Position numbers and translations under genes: made by a program. This document shows positions 31,397 through 44,564 of a stretch of DNA of 64,000 nt, one piece after another (position 1 is the stretch's first letter; each line of letters opens with the position of its first letter). The DNA lies in the NCBI GenBank assembly GCA_024516035.1, contig CM044958.1, positions 3,986,574 to 4,050,573 of the forward strand, written 5' to 3'. The DNA comes from Bactericera cockerelli. Taxonomy: Eukaryota > Arthropoda > Insecta > Hemiptera > Triozidae. The notes under the pieces were generated by a model that worked only from the letters and a program-made list of their open reading frames with translations, searched no databases and had not been told where the DNA came from.

Positions 31397-31819
31397 TTAA
31401 ACTGTTAGCGTAATGGGACTTCTTGTCTCGAGCCGACAGTCTAAATAAAGCACTACTATACTATACTATACTATTCCAGCAGTAACCTCAAGACATATTA
31501 TTATGTGGCAAAAATCCCAAATGGGAGGATAACTTGTCATGTCATGTCATAAATATTTTCTGTACGATAAAAAACAATGAAAATTATAAAATAAATCCCT
31601 GTACGAGAACCAACTTGTGTACTTTCCTACATTGCTCTTATACGATTTCATTTCTCCTGCAAATTCTGTTCAAATAAAGGATTATTTATTCTACTCATAG
31701 CTATTGTATTTTTTATGTTTGTATGTGTACAATACTCGTACTACATGCAAGAGTAGAAACTACATCAAGTCTAGTAGGTATACGATTTACAAATATACGT
31801 GTATACAATACAGGGTGTT

Positions 31820-32050
31820 TTTTTTATTTTTAAGATGAGTGTTTCACAGCCTTTTTAATTTCGTAGCCATGAAACAGGAGCTACTGTAGACGCTTGTGGT
31901 CTGTGTTGTAGCCTGCCCATCCCGTAGTATGCCTCCCCTCTGATGGGCGAGAAGTGACACAATGCATCCCATTCAGGTGTACGGTCAACACGAGCGCACC
32001 GGAAGGTATTCCTTTCAAGCAACTGTAACCAAATTTTGAATACGAATTTA
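31820..32050 (-). mobile_element. SINE-G copy
   Basis: Shares gtagccatgaaacaggagct, actgtagacgcttgtggtct and cacgagcgcaccggaaggta with 45510-45790 and 57600-57868. Here the tRNA-like head is missing. Confidence 0.65.
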
Positions 32051-32051
32051 T

Positions 32052-32860
32052 TGTAGTAGGTACACAAAATATACGATGCTTCTTGCATCCTCGGTTCCCT
32101 TCCGGAAGGACGGTCCTTGGGACAAGTTTTTTTATGTTTAATAAAATAAATAGAACTATTTTAATATCTATATCATAAATATACATAATTTCAACACCTT
32201 CGTTAGTTTTAGAGTTTTTGTGATTTCTATGGAAATGAGCCCCACAGAAATTGTACTCAGCAATACAGGCACGGCCGGTGCTAAGGAGCTGCGGAACTGC
32301 AGCACCCCCAGACACAAAAGAAAAAGAGAGGATTTTCTCAAACCCTAATAGCTCGTTCACAATGAAAATTATAACACCTTTCTAGAATAATTAATGAATA
32401 ATTATTATGATTGACATGGTAAACTAACTCAAACTCCTCAGATACTGAAAGAGCGACTCAATAAATCATAAAGGGGCAAGGACTCTGAATGTTACAGGCC
32501 TCTCTTTAAAAAAATATTCATTAAAAAAAAAAAATCCTATTTTAGTCCGGTTTATGTGGCAGCACGCCCAAAACATTTTCTCATCGGCCGTGCCTAACCA
32601 GCAACATTGCTACTGTATTTTCTATGTTGTATTTCGAAATTATCGTCCACACATTTCTTTACACCCTGTATACGATATAATTATGTGTAAGTGCATCTCC
32701 GTTTCTACACTGTAGGTAGCGGAGTTATTCTTCTGGATGTTTTATTTTCCGACGATTCTGACATCGTTCGAAACATCGGGACATCATTCCGACGAGAGGT
32801 TTATGTCAATATAGTGAACCCTAAGCATTTCCAGTTTTCAAACATGGGACAGGCTGAAAG
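32052..32860. other. No gene seen
   Basis: 32270-32590 contains a diverged repeat with gcacggccggtgctaaggag that also occurs near 21880-22060. Otherwise AT-rich and without coding signal. Confidence 0.35.
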
Positions 32861-32861
32861 C

Positions 32862-32975
32862 AGGAGAGGGAGGGAGGGAGAGAGAGTGAGAGAGAGAGAG
32901 AGAAATGGAAGTTGGGAGATGGAGAGGAAGCGAAGAAGACAGAGAGAGATAGAGGGAGAGGGAGAGAGAAAGAGG

Positions 32976-33037
<62 letters not shown>

Positions 33038-33213
33038 TGGAAGTTGGGAGATGGAGAGGAAGCGAAGAAGACAGAGAGAGATAGAGGGAGAGAGATAGAG
33101 GGAGAGGGAGAGGGAGAGAGAAGAGAGAGAGAGGGAGAGAAAGAGAGAGAGAGAGAGAAAGAGAGAGAGCGAGAAAGAGAGGAAGAAAGAGAGAAAGAGA
33201 AACAGAGAGAGAA

Positions 33214-33244
<31 letters not shown>

Positions 33245-33263
33245 AAGAGAGAGAGAGAAAGAA
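32862..33263. repeat. GA-rich satellite, with an internal 150-bp duplication
   Basis: agagag runs with two copies of aaatggaagttgggagatgg (about 32903 and 33037) followed by aagaagacagagagag. Low-complexity; the open frames on both strands are artefacts. Confidence 0.9.
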
Positions 33264-33894
33264 GGCAACAAGGTAACGGAGAACGTAAGAAAACCCTCAT
33301 CATTGGGAAACAAAAGAGCGGGTTAGGAGGGAGGGAATACCGCGAATACGGAGGGAATAAAGCGGGAGGGAATAAAGCGGGTTAAGAGGGAGGGAATGCC
33401 GGACAGGGAAAAAGGGATTTCACCTCGCGTGTTCCCAGGCTATTGACCTCGGCGAGGGATTTTCTATGTCGCGCTAATACGTCCCGCGGGACAAATAACA
33501 AAAGGGATGGTTGGGTTTCTGTTTGAAGTTGTCTGCTGTGACACTTGTGACCTAGAAATGAGGAGCTTGGTGTCTTTTCGTGACACAAAAACTAGGTCGA
33601 ACCTGGATAAACTGGGGAAAAAATACGATTGTCACACGGGATCAATCAATCAATTTTACTGTATATTTATGCATTACTGTATTATATGGTTACAATTAAG
33701 ATAAAGATAAAATAAAATAAGATATACATTCAAAGTACTTTAATACATTTAAAGTAAAATACATTTAAAATATGTATATGGTTTTATTTGTGGTGAAGCA
33801 CAAGGCCTCTTCACAAATTTTGAGGGTAGCGCAGCATTACTTAGAGCCTCCTGTACTTTTCGAATTATTCTATTACATTAATTTCTTTTTACTC

Positions 33895-34075
33895 TGGTAA
33901 TGCCGCCACTGGTCGTTACTCATACAAGTAACTACTCATTTTTCCTCACGAGGTATGAGTGGACCCGAACATCCAAGTACAGAGCAGAAAATTTCCTGCC
34001 CCGCTGGGGATTGAACCTAGGTCACTATGCGTGCAATGCCTAGCGCGCTAACTCACTCTGCCACGGTGACTACAT
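33895..34075 (-). mobile_element. SINE-F copy
   Basis: The minus strand starts with a tRNA-like head (gtcaccgtggcagagtgagt, then tagcgcgctaggcattgcac, ggttcaatccccagc) and a body containing ctcatacctcgtgaggaaaa. Related copies at 40065-40152 (head) and 61770-61955 (-). Confidence 0.7.
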
Positions 34076-34274
34076 CTAAAACACGGGCCCGAGTTCAAAT
34101 AGCAATCATCAGGGCTTCAAGTATGTGTATTAGAGGTGCCCGGATCAGATTTCGTTCTGGGGAAAGTCTATTAGGATATGAAGAGTACTAAGACCGAGCA
34201 CGAATGTAATTATTTTAAATATAATTGTCATCTTTTATTGACCTTCCACTGTTTAAAATACATGGCAGACCTAC

Positions 34275-34387
34275 CTTATAACTGTGTTCCGGTGGACAGT
34301 AAGATTGCCAGGAGTCGGAGCTCACATTGTGCTGACTCGTCCTAATACCCACTTGTCCAGCATTTCAGTCAGTGAACTGTGGCTATC
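34275..34387 (-). other. HEXD: Probable 5'UTR exon of the HEXD-like gene
   Basis: A clean exon-like island of 113 bp on the minus strand: acceptor aatttctgtttcag at 34388-34401, donor AAG|gtaggt at 34274. All three frames contain stops, so it is noncoding. It includes a short upstream frame, MLDKWVLGRVSTM-stop. It is the nearest spliced island upstream of the start exon, which itself begins with only five UTR bases after its acceptor, so an upstream UTR exon is required. The link is inferred from strand and position. A sense LINE-like tail (ttgtacaaataaataaaagt) sits about 20 bp before the acceptor. Confidence 0.55.
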
Positions 34388-35616
34388 CTGAAACAGAAAT
34401 TTAATTGAATTGACTTTTATTTATTTGTACAATAATGATATTATAACAATACATATCCTATAAGCTATAGGTCTAACTTCTGAGGAGTTATAGAAGATAT
34501 ATTTTATTTTTTTAAATCAGAAATTGCTGCAATCCACCACATACTGAAAAGTACATTGGATTGCAGTAACTATTAAATATTAAATGAAGGATATGTATGA
34601 ATATTAAAATAAAATATAATAAAGTTATTGGAAAAAAAGTGCGCGAACACAACAGAGCCCTAGACCCTAAAATAGCCCCGGTACAACACGCAGAATAATC
34701 TAACTATGTTATTAAATGTAAGCGGCCTCAGCGGAGTCCCGAAACTCGTCTAGATCTAGGTGTAGGCACAAGAGTCTGGGGTCCCAGTATCCTCGTTCTG
34801 GCATGTCCAATAATAATAATAATAATAATAATATCGCCTTATTTATACTGCCCGATTAGGACTATTAAGTCCCACTATTCCAGCCGTAATCCCAAGACGT
34901 ATTATTATGTGGTAAAAATCCCAAACGGGAAGAAAACTTGTCATGTCCCGGCTGGGTTTCGAACCCGCGACCTCTGGATTCACAGAGTGCCGCCTTTACC
35001 ACTGAGCTACCGGGACATGTTCCCCAGGACACTTATAGTCCCCCAGCCAGACTATATTATTCATACATAGGATATTAACATATTAATATACAATAATTAT
35101 ATGTACATACATGAAACCTCAACGAACATACCAAAAGACATTAAATTAGAATACTACCCACAAACCACATCGGAGATGAACGGATAGCATTGCCATGTAT
35201 ACGAGATGAATTTAGCATAAGGTATGTACCATTGTACCCGTTCCAGATTTTACCTTAATGGCTTCTGAAATCACTTCTCAATCATTAAAATCTCGTAAAT
35301 ATAAGATTTCAAATTAAATTCATCTTGAAATTGCATTTTGAGTCATTTGGCAGAAAAAAACCACAAAAAATAATAGAAAGTAAAAAAGCACGTCGCGCGA
35401 CGGTTATTATGATCAAACAGAGAAAGTTTTACTTTTTTTCAATTTGAGTTTTTTTTCGCGTCGCTTTCAACTGCATGGTCATATTTACCGGCGAACGGGG
35501 GTTTTACCCTACATTCACTGGAAACTCACAAGCCAGCTACTCAAAAAAACCTCACTCAGCCTGAGGGGCCCAAGTATAGCTACCACGAGGGTTTGAACTT
35601 GAATGGTTATTATTAT

Positions 35617-35634
35617 GGGGGGGGGGGGGGGGGG
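35617..35634 (+). repeat. G run of 18
   Basis: Pure G tract in a SINE-C/SINE-D junction region. Similar runs occur at 47809-47826 (G) and about 38972-38985 (C). They could form quadruplexes or be unstable. Confidence 0.85.
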
Positions 35635-36404
35635 TATTGTAGTCAAAGTCTCAAATGAGAAAAAATTCTTTCATTGGGTGGGATTCGAAGCAACGGTTAC
35701 CAGCCTAGCGCCTCAACCACTTGACAACCAACGTACGGTCTGGTAAACCCAAAGAATCAGTTTGGCCGTTCAGGTTGGAAATGCGGCGAGTGTGTTGGGG
35801 ACAATGAAGAGGACAGCAGATATGCGGGAGGTGTTTTATCTATGAGTTAACGAATTTGTATTTTAAATAATATATCGACATATCGTCAAACATTTATATA
35901 TTACCTATATATTATAAAATAATTGATCATCATTGGTCCAAAATTTAGTTATTTTAAATTCGGCATTCTTTGAATCACTCAAAGATTATAACTAAGTCAA
36001 AAATTCTTACATGCTTTTGATGGTAACAATGGTAGCCATATTTAATAATTTGTTACGGGACAGATTTATTACCCATGCATGAGATATATGTAGACGCCTC
36101 CATTACTTATTTTTCCATGGTATAAACTATATGCGACTCATTATAGTGCTCATTACGGGTACACATAGTGACATTTTACTGCTATTAGTGAGTTATCTAG
36201 TTACTTTATTACAGAGACCTCACAGATAATACATAGCTATCGTCAACTTAACGACGTCAAGTCAACCATTCAGATATCCATGGATCTGTGCGTGGTTTTC
36301 ATAAGCACAGAATGATTCCGTGTCTGAGAGAATAATAATAATATCGCCTTATTTGTACTGCCCGATTAGGACTATTTAAGTCCCATTATGTGGTAAAAAA
36401 TCCC

Positions 36405-36665
36405 CAATGGGATTTCAGTGCCTGGCGGCAGAACAAAGTACTTTAGAATGAGTATTTCAGTGCCTAAGGGCAGAAAAAAGTACTGGATATTTTAGTGCCT
36501 AGCGGCAGAACAAAGTACTGGATATTTCAGTGCCTAGCGGCAGAACAAAGTACTGGATATTTCAGTGCCTAGCGGAAGAACAAAGTACTGGATATTTCAG
36601 TGCCTAGCGGCAGAAAAAAGTAAATTAGAATGGGTATTTCAGTCCCTAGCGGCAGAACAAAGTAC
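36405..36665. repeat. Minisatellite, 35-36-bp unit, about seven copies
   Basis: Unit tatttcagtgcctagcggca, then gaacaaagtactgga. Directly follows a SINE-A fragment. Confidence 0.9.
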
Positions 36666-36968
36666 ATTCAAAGAACATTTAAATTGCTCGTAAACAAATA
36701 CGAAGTACCTCATTAGTACTTAATAGCATCGCTTTACTACCATTACTCACGATAATTTATGTTTTGTTGACGACATGCGACATTTAGATAATGTAGGTAT
36801 TACCTCTGGATCCTACAGCTACACTATCCCTTAACACGCCCTCTGGTGGGAATTTCAACCAATCACAGCGAATTTACATCAGCTGCTATGTGATAGTGAC
36901 TTGGATTAACAAATCCTCGATTTTTACTGTTTTATAGTTCGGCCCTGAAACTGTGAATTGTTAACAAA

Positions 36969-37217
36969 TCTATACCTACTTTTAAAAGAGAGTTTCACTC
37001 ACTGACTGACTCACTCACTCACTGATTCATCACTGTTTCTCCGAACTGGTAAGTCCTAGGAGGAGGAAAATTTGGTAGGTAGCTTTGTCTTATAGTCTAG
37101 ATGTGCAATAAGACGGGATTTTTCGAAATTCCCACTACAACACCTGCCATTGGCGAAAAAAGATTTTTTGCTTTGCGGGCCATGCCTCGACCCGCAAAGC
37201 GGGCGACAGCCCGCTAG
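36969..37217 (+). mobile_element. Non-autonomous Helitron, second family
   Basis: Begins TCtatacctacttttaaaag and ends with hairpin-forming cccgcaaagcgggcg, then acagcccgCTAG. A precedes and T follows. It contains a tcactcactcactga stretch. No protein. Confidence 0.85.
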
Positions 37218-37547
37218 TTTATAATAATTTATTAGCCCCAGACATGTACCAGAACAAGTCATAGCATATAAGAAGTCATAGCATTATACTGATTAAAATA
37301 GAGAGGTTACATATATTTTTGCAGGAGGGATACATTGTCAAGTAACGTCATAATTGAGAAAAAGATAAACTAACAGTAACGCGCGACTTTTCAAATTTAG
37401 TTTTTCAGTTGTCTTAAAAATGCTTACAGGAGTGGGCGAAACATGTCGACTCTGTGAACTTTTATACTTGTTTCCTTAAAAATTATAACATTTCATATTT
37501 CAAATTACTGTCGAGTAAAGACGTGTTTTTCTTTTTCTCAATAGAGA

Positions 37548-37682
37548 GGTTAGTTAATGGCATGGATACTCAGAACTACATATTACCTGCTGATGAGAGC
37601 AAATAAGCTCGAGGTGTCCAGGTTAGTTCTAATATTCATGTACATCTAGTACAACTTCTCACTTTTCTGTTTAAACCGATTG
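37548..37682 (+). mobile_element. Hammerhead element, degenerate copy
   Basis: CTGATGA (37590-37596), GAGC/GCTC stem II with AAATAA loop, but GAAA has become GAGG and stem III is lost (ggtgtcc). Stem I is partly kept (cagaac / gttct) and the flanking gtacaacttctcacttttct box is present. Predicted inactive. Confidence 0.75.
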
Positions 37683-38316
37683 TTTTTGTTATCATATTTG
37701 TGTTAATCAATTTCCTGATATCACAACTACTCAAACTCGCTTTACTAAATCTACGCTGAAACCGGGACTCGAACCCCCGCGACCTCCAGGTTACAAGTCC
37801 GCCGCCTTATCGATCAAGCTACCAAGGTCGGTATAGTTGGTGAGTTAAAACATATTTAAGAACATGACTCATGTCATAAAATTGCAATTAGTACGCATGA
37901 CTTGTCAAATTCAAGGAATCTATAATATTGATTAGCTTTTTATTTTTGTTTGATGATGACAATGAACTATATAAACAATAAAGTTCAAAAGCAATTTTCT
38001 AAAGAGAACTGTAGTTTTTTCATATTTGAAAATGTCAAAAACAAGTGATGGACATGTGACAAGATAATGAGATGAAACAAAAGCGTGCATGAAACGAAAA
38101 GCGACCTCAGTAGCTTCATCAGTAAGGCGGCGGACTTGTAACCTGGAGGTCGGTGGTTCAAGTCCCGGTTTCAGCGTAGATTTAATAAATCGAGTTTGAG
38201 TAGTTGTGATAGCACGAAAATGATTAACACAAATATGATAACTTTCAATTTAAAAAAAAATATATTGATTTACGTCCGTACGATAATACTAACACACTTC
38301 CGTAAGATAATAATAA

Positions 38317-39235
38317 TATCGCATTTTTTATACTGCTCGATTAGGACTATTGAGTTCCATTATTCCAGCAGTAAGCCCATGACGTATTATTATGTGGTAA
38401 AAATCCCAAATGGGAGGAAAACTTGTCATGCCGCGGCTGGGTTTCGAACCCGCGACCACAGGATTCACAGAGTGCCGCCTTAACCACTGAGCTACCGGGA
38501 CAGACAATACTAACACGCTTTTTATACATCAGGACCTCCGTGCTAAGTGGTGCGGCCTCCCATACCCTTGTTCACGGGTTCAAGGCCTGCTACCGACACT
38601 CTAATTATACCGCAATACATGATACGGCGATATACTATCTCTATATCGCGATACAAGTCTAAAATTTACAGGGTGGCGAAAATGTATCTTGCTTAATCTT
38701 AAGAGGTAATATTTCTATTACCTCTCAAGGGAACTTTTCCTTTCATTTTTATTTTTTCTAAACCTTAAAAGTTTAAAAGTTAAAGTTTTCATATTTGTGT
38801 TAATCACTTTCGTGATATCACAACTACTCAAACTAGCTTTACTAAATCTACGCTGAAACCGGGACTTGAACCACCGATCTCCAGGTTACAAGTCCGTCGC
38901 CTTATCGATCAATTTTTTCTAAACCTCTTTAGGCAGGGGCGTAGCCAGGGGGGGTTTTGGGGACAAACCTCCCCCCCCCCCCCAAAATTTCCAAGAAACC
39001 CCAGGAAAGATGCAATATACATTTCTGAATAATAATAATAATATCGCCTTATTTATACTGCCCGATAAGGACTATTTAAGTCCCATTATTCCAGCAGTAG
39101 GCCCAAGACATATTATTATGTGGTAAAAATTCCAAATGGGAGGATAACTTGTCATGTCCCGGCTGGGTTTCGAACCCACGACCTCTGGAACCTGTGGATT
39201 ACAGAGTGCCGCCTTTACCACTGAGCTACCGTAAC
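38317..39235. mobile_element. SINE cluster (A, B, A)
   Basis: SINE-A at 38317-38505 (-), SINE-B at 38789-38912 (-), SINE-A at 39041-39235 (-). SINE-B also at 37689-37832 (-) and 38101-38240 (+). Between them is AT-rich unique DNA with a C run. No gene. Confidence 0.8.
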
Positions 39236-39697
39236 ATTATATGCCTGGATACCGTTTTTTTTTATTTTTAAAAAATGAGTGTTTCACAGGAGTGTTTTTA
39301 TTTCGTAGCCATGAAACAGGAGCTTCTGTAAACCCGGTTTCGAACCCGCGAGCTATGGAACCTCTGGTTTCACAGAATGACGCCTTTACCACTGAGCTAC
39401 CGGGACAGACATACTGTACTCTACTGCGATATAATATCTCTCTTTCCCCTTATACAAGTTCACGACGACCTATTAGTTTTTGCAATGAAATTCTCTTACA
39501 CTTTTTTTCCACGAGTTGGAAAGTTATATACATTGGATTGTGAGAAAATCCGAAGGATAAGGTATTGCATGTAGAGACGTACCTACATATGTTTGTATTG
39601 TAAATACATACTTCTATGTATGTTACAGTGTACACTATGAGTAAGATATAACACTAAGTACATAAATATGTATATATATTGTACATATATACATATT

Positions 39698-40858
39698 ATA
39701 CAGGGTGAATCTATAATAATCTATATTACGAGTATACTCAAAAATTTAAGGCTGATAGAACTCTTTAGAATCGATTGAAAATATTCTATAGTGACTATGA
39801 CGGAAATGCTTCATTTTTTTGGAAATTTTTCATGAATAAATTGCAAGTTCTTCCTCTGTTTATCATCGATTTTTGAGAAACGCTCTAGAAATACGCTCAG
39901 ATTAGATTTTTATTGGAAGTTCTTCCTCTATTTACCATCGATTTTTGAAAAATGCTCTAGAAATACGCTTATATAGATTATCCATTAAAAATCATGGAAT
40001 TTTTTATATCTATTGAAATGTTGAAATATTAAGGCAAATTTTATGATAATTCGAACCGTACAAATAAAAAAATTCCTGCCCCGCTTGGAATCGAACCCAG
40101 GTCACTATGCGTACAATGCCTAGCGCGCTAACTCACTCTGCCACGGTGACTATTGATATGACCATGCAGTTGAAAGCGATGTTAAATTTTTGTTTAAAAA
40201 AACGCTTGCATACGAGTCTGCAACCATTTCGACATTTTCATCTTTACTATTCAAGGTCCAAAACCCAACTGACCAATCGTATTGTGCGCATGACACACAC
40301 TTTCCCTCTTCTCTTAGGGTTGCAATATCGAAACGAAAATATCGATATTAGGTATATCGATAATATCGAAACCATAATATCGATATCCGATATTAGAAGA
40401 CTTCTCTCCCTTTACAATTCGATATTTCGTTACATAATATCGTTACATAATTTCGTTACATAATTTCGTCACATAATTTTGGTTATGTGCCAGAGCAAAG
40501 ACATGAAAATGTCAATTTTAACTTATAATGAGCAGAAAAAAGATAAAGCAAATGTAATACCCAAGGTGAGAATGCCTAAGGCATCAATTTCGCCCCGGAT
40601 CACAAAACAATATTGTAAATATTAATTATGTTCTTTTATTTTTTTGTACATATTTCAAAGTTTTTTTTTTTAATTACTGTTATTAATTTGTTGTTTTTCA
40701 TTGTTTTGTAAAAAAGTAAAGTGTAAATAAATAAAAGGTGCAAGGGTAGGAAATTCAAAAAATGTCTATGATTTTTTAAATGAAGCTTTTCCGACAAAAT
40801 CACGGAGTACTATCAGTCCCAGAATTTTGGTCACGTGAGTTAAATTCATCCTGTATAT
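39698..40858. mobile_element. Composite element with tacagggtgaat termini
   Basis: tacagggtgaat at the left and attcatcctgta at the right. Two near-identical inner segments (ttcttcctctgtttatcatc at about 39850 and again at 39914). A SINE-F head (40065-40152), a SINE-C tail and a LINE 3' end (40560-40735) lie inside. No transposase frame. Confidence 0.45.
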
Positions 40859-40859
40859 T

Positions 40860-41280
40860 GGAATTGCCATTTGCTTCATATGGAAAGAAAAATATCAGCC
40901 AAACATGCAGTAAATCATAGATTGTAAGCGATAGACTGTAGCTACCTGCTACAGATGTACCTTGTACAACTATGGCAAATAGCGATATATTGTTGCTATT
41001 TGCAAATGTATGAAAAAAAAATGGAATTATGAATCGCAAATATTAAAGAATATAGAGAATTCAGAGTTTAACTATGGCAAATAGCGATATATTGTGACTA
41101 GGTGCAAATGTATGGAAAAAATGGAATTCTGAATCGCAAATATTAAAGAATATAGAGAATTCAGTTTGTTAACAGTATCTACTGTTACATCATATCACAG
41201 TATGAACTGTTACATTATGTTACAGAATCTACTGGTATATATCACAGTATCTGCTGTTACATGATGGAAATGATCTTGAT
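40860..41280. other. AT-rich, local duplication
   Basis: actatggcaaatagcgatat occurs twice (40968 and 41071), each followed by aaaaatggaattatgaatcg-like sequence: a tandem duplication of about 100 bp. No gene. Confidence 0.6.
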
Positions 41281-41294
41281 GTTTTAATAATAAT

Positions 41295-41500
41295 AATAAT
41301 ACTCTTTAGTGGAAGGCATCCACCAGGCGAGGTTAATGCTCAAAGCATTTTCTACCACCTAACTCTCAGAGTCTTATTATTATGTGGTCACAAACTGAAA
41401 TTAATGAGGAAAAATTCATGCACTGGGTGGGATTCGAACCAACGGATCCCTACGCTAACTGGATTACTAAACTAGCGCGTTAACCACTTAACTACCATGT
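41295..41500 (-). mobile_element. SINE-D copy, full length
   Basis: Plus strand ctctttagtggaaggcatcc to ttaaccacttaactacc. The minus-strand head contains ttggttcgaatcccaccc. Confidence 0.8.
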
Positions 41501-42540
41501 TTTTATTTTATACATCTATGTAATTAAGAACCATTTAATAATGGTGTCATATAAATTTATTAAATTGAACTCAACGAAGAAAGCCATTTGTCTCTTCCTA
41601 ATTTATTTGTTTTAACATCCCGAACTGGTAAATAGACCTTAGGCGAAATATATTTCAGGTCCCCCCCCGCTAATGTAATTTATACGTCAAGACAGATGAC
41701 TCTATTCCCCCATCTATCGATCTATCCTATGACAGAAGCCAACAGGACATTGGTTTTTCGAAGCCCATATACGTAACTACTCTTTTTTAATCATAATAAT
41801 TGAGTTTGCAGAGAAAAAGAATAATTTAAAATAACTGATATTGTGAGTAAAATGGTGGTGGATTCGCAAAAATGTTATGATTTTTTAATTAGGTAGGAAA
41901 AGTTATGACTTTTTAATTAGGAAGATCATCATCATCATAAGGGTGGCGTCATCGTGAACGATGGTAGTTAGACATTGGAGGAATGACTCAGCACTTCTAC
42001 CACTGTCTTTACAAGGAGGCTAATAATTGACAAAGGCCTCCAGAACCAAGCCATAGGTAGCCATTTAGGAAGATAGAGATGAATAATTTCAATCCTTTTG
42101 CACAGCAGCATTGCGAAAAATAAGTCAAGGCTGATTATTATTATTTATTTATATATTTTCACCATCATATTTGAGACTGCATTTTTGAGACAGCATATTG
42201 CAGACAGCAATTTGCAAATCCTTACAGAAAGCAGGCAATATTGTGTGCCTGCATTAAGCACGCTAAACATGACCTGTATTGTATGACAGCTCTTGCCTCG
42301 TTGGGGTAAATACTAGATACTGAATACCAGAATTAGATATAGTATATAAATACTTATTTGTACTATAAAAATACGTAGGTACGCTTCAGTGGAAGGTAAC
42401 CACTAGCTGAGGTTAATGCTCAAAGATTTTGCATCATTAGATATAGAATTAATCTATATTTTAAGCTATTTTTAAGTATTTTCTTTTGTAAAACTGTTCA
42501 ATTTTTGAATGGTCAAAAATATAATAAAAATGAAATATAA

Positions 42541-42762
42541 TATAAGCTCTTGGGAAAAACTTATAATAATTATACACAACTCTTGGTAAAACAATAACAA
42601 ACATAGAAATAAATTTAAAGATAGACAACACTTGGCTTTTTTTGTTTTATACTTAATAATTTATTTTCAGATGGCCGTAACTGGCGAAATGGCCATTGAA
42701 AATAATAATTAAAGTAAACAAAAAAAGCCAAGTGTTTTCTATCTTCAAATTATTTCGAATAA
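42541..42762. mobile_element. Solo foldback of the Penelope-like terminal repeat
   Basis: Left part (taattatacacaactcttgg, aagatagacaacacttggct, ttattttcagatggcc) matches the terminal repeat of the element at 2561-4450. The right part is the inverted end (ggccattgaaaataataatt, agccaagtgttttctatctt). Only about 20 bp separate the two arms, with no coding part: two inverted terminal repeats with the body gone. Confidence 0.8.
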
Positions 42763-43549
42763 TAATAATAATAATCATCGAAGTCTCATTATTATGTGGT
42801 CACATTCTCAAATGAATGAAATTGCCAAATTTTAGTTGTTATTATTAGATGGTCAATTTATTCAATTGAATGATGCAAATTAGAACAGTTCTTTCTCGTA
42901 TGTAACGTTTTATGTTAAAAAAAAAGAACACCGACCTCAGTGGCTTGATCGATAAGGCGGTGGGCTCGCAACCGGATGTCGGTGGTTTTAGTCTCAACTT
43001 AATTAAGCAAGTTTGAGTAAGTGTGATATCACATCGTGATAAACACCAAAGTATGATAACTTATATTTTTTTTCAAACAAGGGAAATATGATTAAATTAG
43101 CTGTTTTTAAATTAGTTTAACTTCAGTGACCGAACTACAACTTATGTCTGGTGTTATCAAGATACCATCCCTACTTAAAAGTGCTTCAAGAGAAGAAAAA
43201 AAAAAAAAGATGCCATCGACGCCAGCTAACTGGCTATAAAAAAAAAATCTCGGTGAATCCTCGATCTGGTTCTAACCGCTTTGAGTGGTTCAACCAACAT
43301 GCCACCAGATCCAACGGGCACAAGTAATCAATCAATTGGTTAAACCGAGCAGTCTGAAAAAACCACAAGTCGATCCGTCCAAACATCAGAAAAGTGAGAA
43401 GTGGTGCGGGAAAGTAGAAAACCAACGCGCATGGAATCTGGCTCACTTTTCTAGATCAGGAGGTTAATGAGGTCTCGCTTTATGGTTTTCTTTCCTGGCG
43501 TGCGTCGAGTGAAGTCATTAAAAAAATCAGTTATTCTCAATCATGTACA

Positions 43550-43965
43550 GGATGTTTTTTTTTATGGCAGTATACGAAGATTAGCAGTACTGAGTACACA
43601 ACGACGATAAAACTGATCGAGGCAGAAGAAAATTTGGTGACCTGTTTTTAAAGAGGAAGGATTTTTTTATGGCAGCATACACGAAGATTAGCAGTACTGA
43701 GTACACAACGAGACGGTACTGTGAACATAAAACTGATGATCGAGGCAGAAGAAAATTTGGTGACCTGTTTTAACGAGGAAGGAAAAAGAAGATTTTTTTT
43801 TTTTTTCAGGGCAGAATTGTAAAACAGGATTACATTTCAGAAACGACGGTACTGTGAACATAAAACTGATCCGAGGCAGAAGAAAATTTGGTGACCTGTT
43901 TTAATGAGGAAGGAAAAAGAAGATTTTTTTTTTCAGGTCAGAATTGTAAAACAGGATTATATTTT
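43550..43965. repeat. Tandem triplication, about 115-135-bp unit
   Basis: Shared blocks: gaggcagaagaaaatttggt, gacctgttttaa, gaggaaggaaaaagaag, then a T run and ggcagaattgtaaaacagga. The third unit abuts a SINE-C head (44037-44157). Confidence 0.8.
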
Positions 43966-44564
43966 AGATAAGTCTGAGTGTTTGTGAAGTCGGACTATAG
44001 TGCGCTGTGATTGGTTGAAACTGAGACTTGTGTGGGGCCATCAAGAGGGTTCGAATTTGAATGGTCACCCATCCAAGTCCTAATCTCGCTGAACGTTGCT
44101 GGACGTTCAGTGAGAGAACGAGAACTGGTGTTCTCAACGTGCCGTCGGCGCTGGCTAAATTATTATTAAAAGTTATCATATTTGTGTTGATCACTTTCGT
44201 GATATCACAACTAGTCAAACTCGCTTTACTAAATCTACGCTGAAACCGGGAATTGAACCGCCGACCTCCAGGTTACAAGTCCGCCGCCTTATCGATCAAT
44301 CTACTGAGGTCGGTTTAAAAATAATAATAATAATTTATCACTATTTTATCCCTGATCAAAGTGTTTGTTTGGCACGGTTTTCCTCGCCAATTATCACGCC
44401 TCCGTGATTTGCATGTGACGTGTCACGTCTCCCGTGTTGCCTAAATGCTAAATGATCACGTCTCGGTTTTTTTATCACACAGTTTGTCCGTTGCAAATTC
44501 TCCTAGACGTGACTGCGAACAATTCGCGAATGATTTCATTCATAGGATTTCGCAGGTCCGGTCA

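Noticed and set aside
31855..32088. Conserved peptide (RCARVDRTPEWDALCHF...) seen near 31.9, 45.7 and 57.7 kb as a gene family
   Set aside because: The similarity covers untranslated SINE-G body as well, with frame changes between copies.
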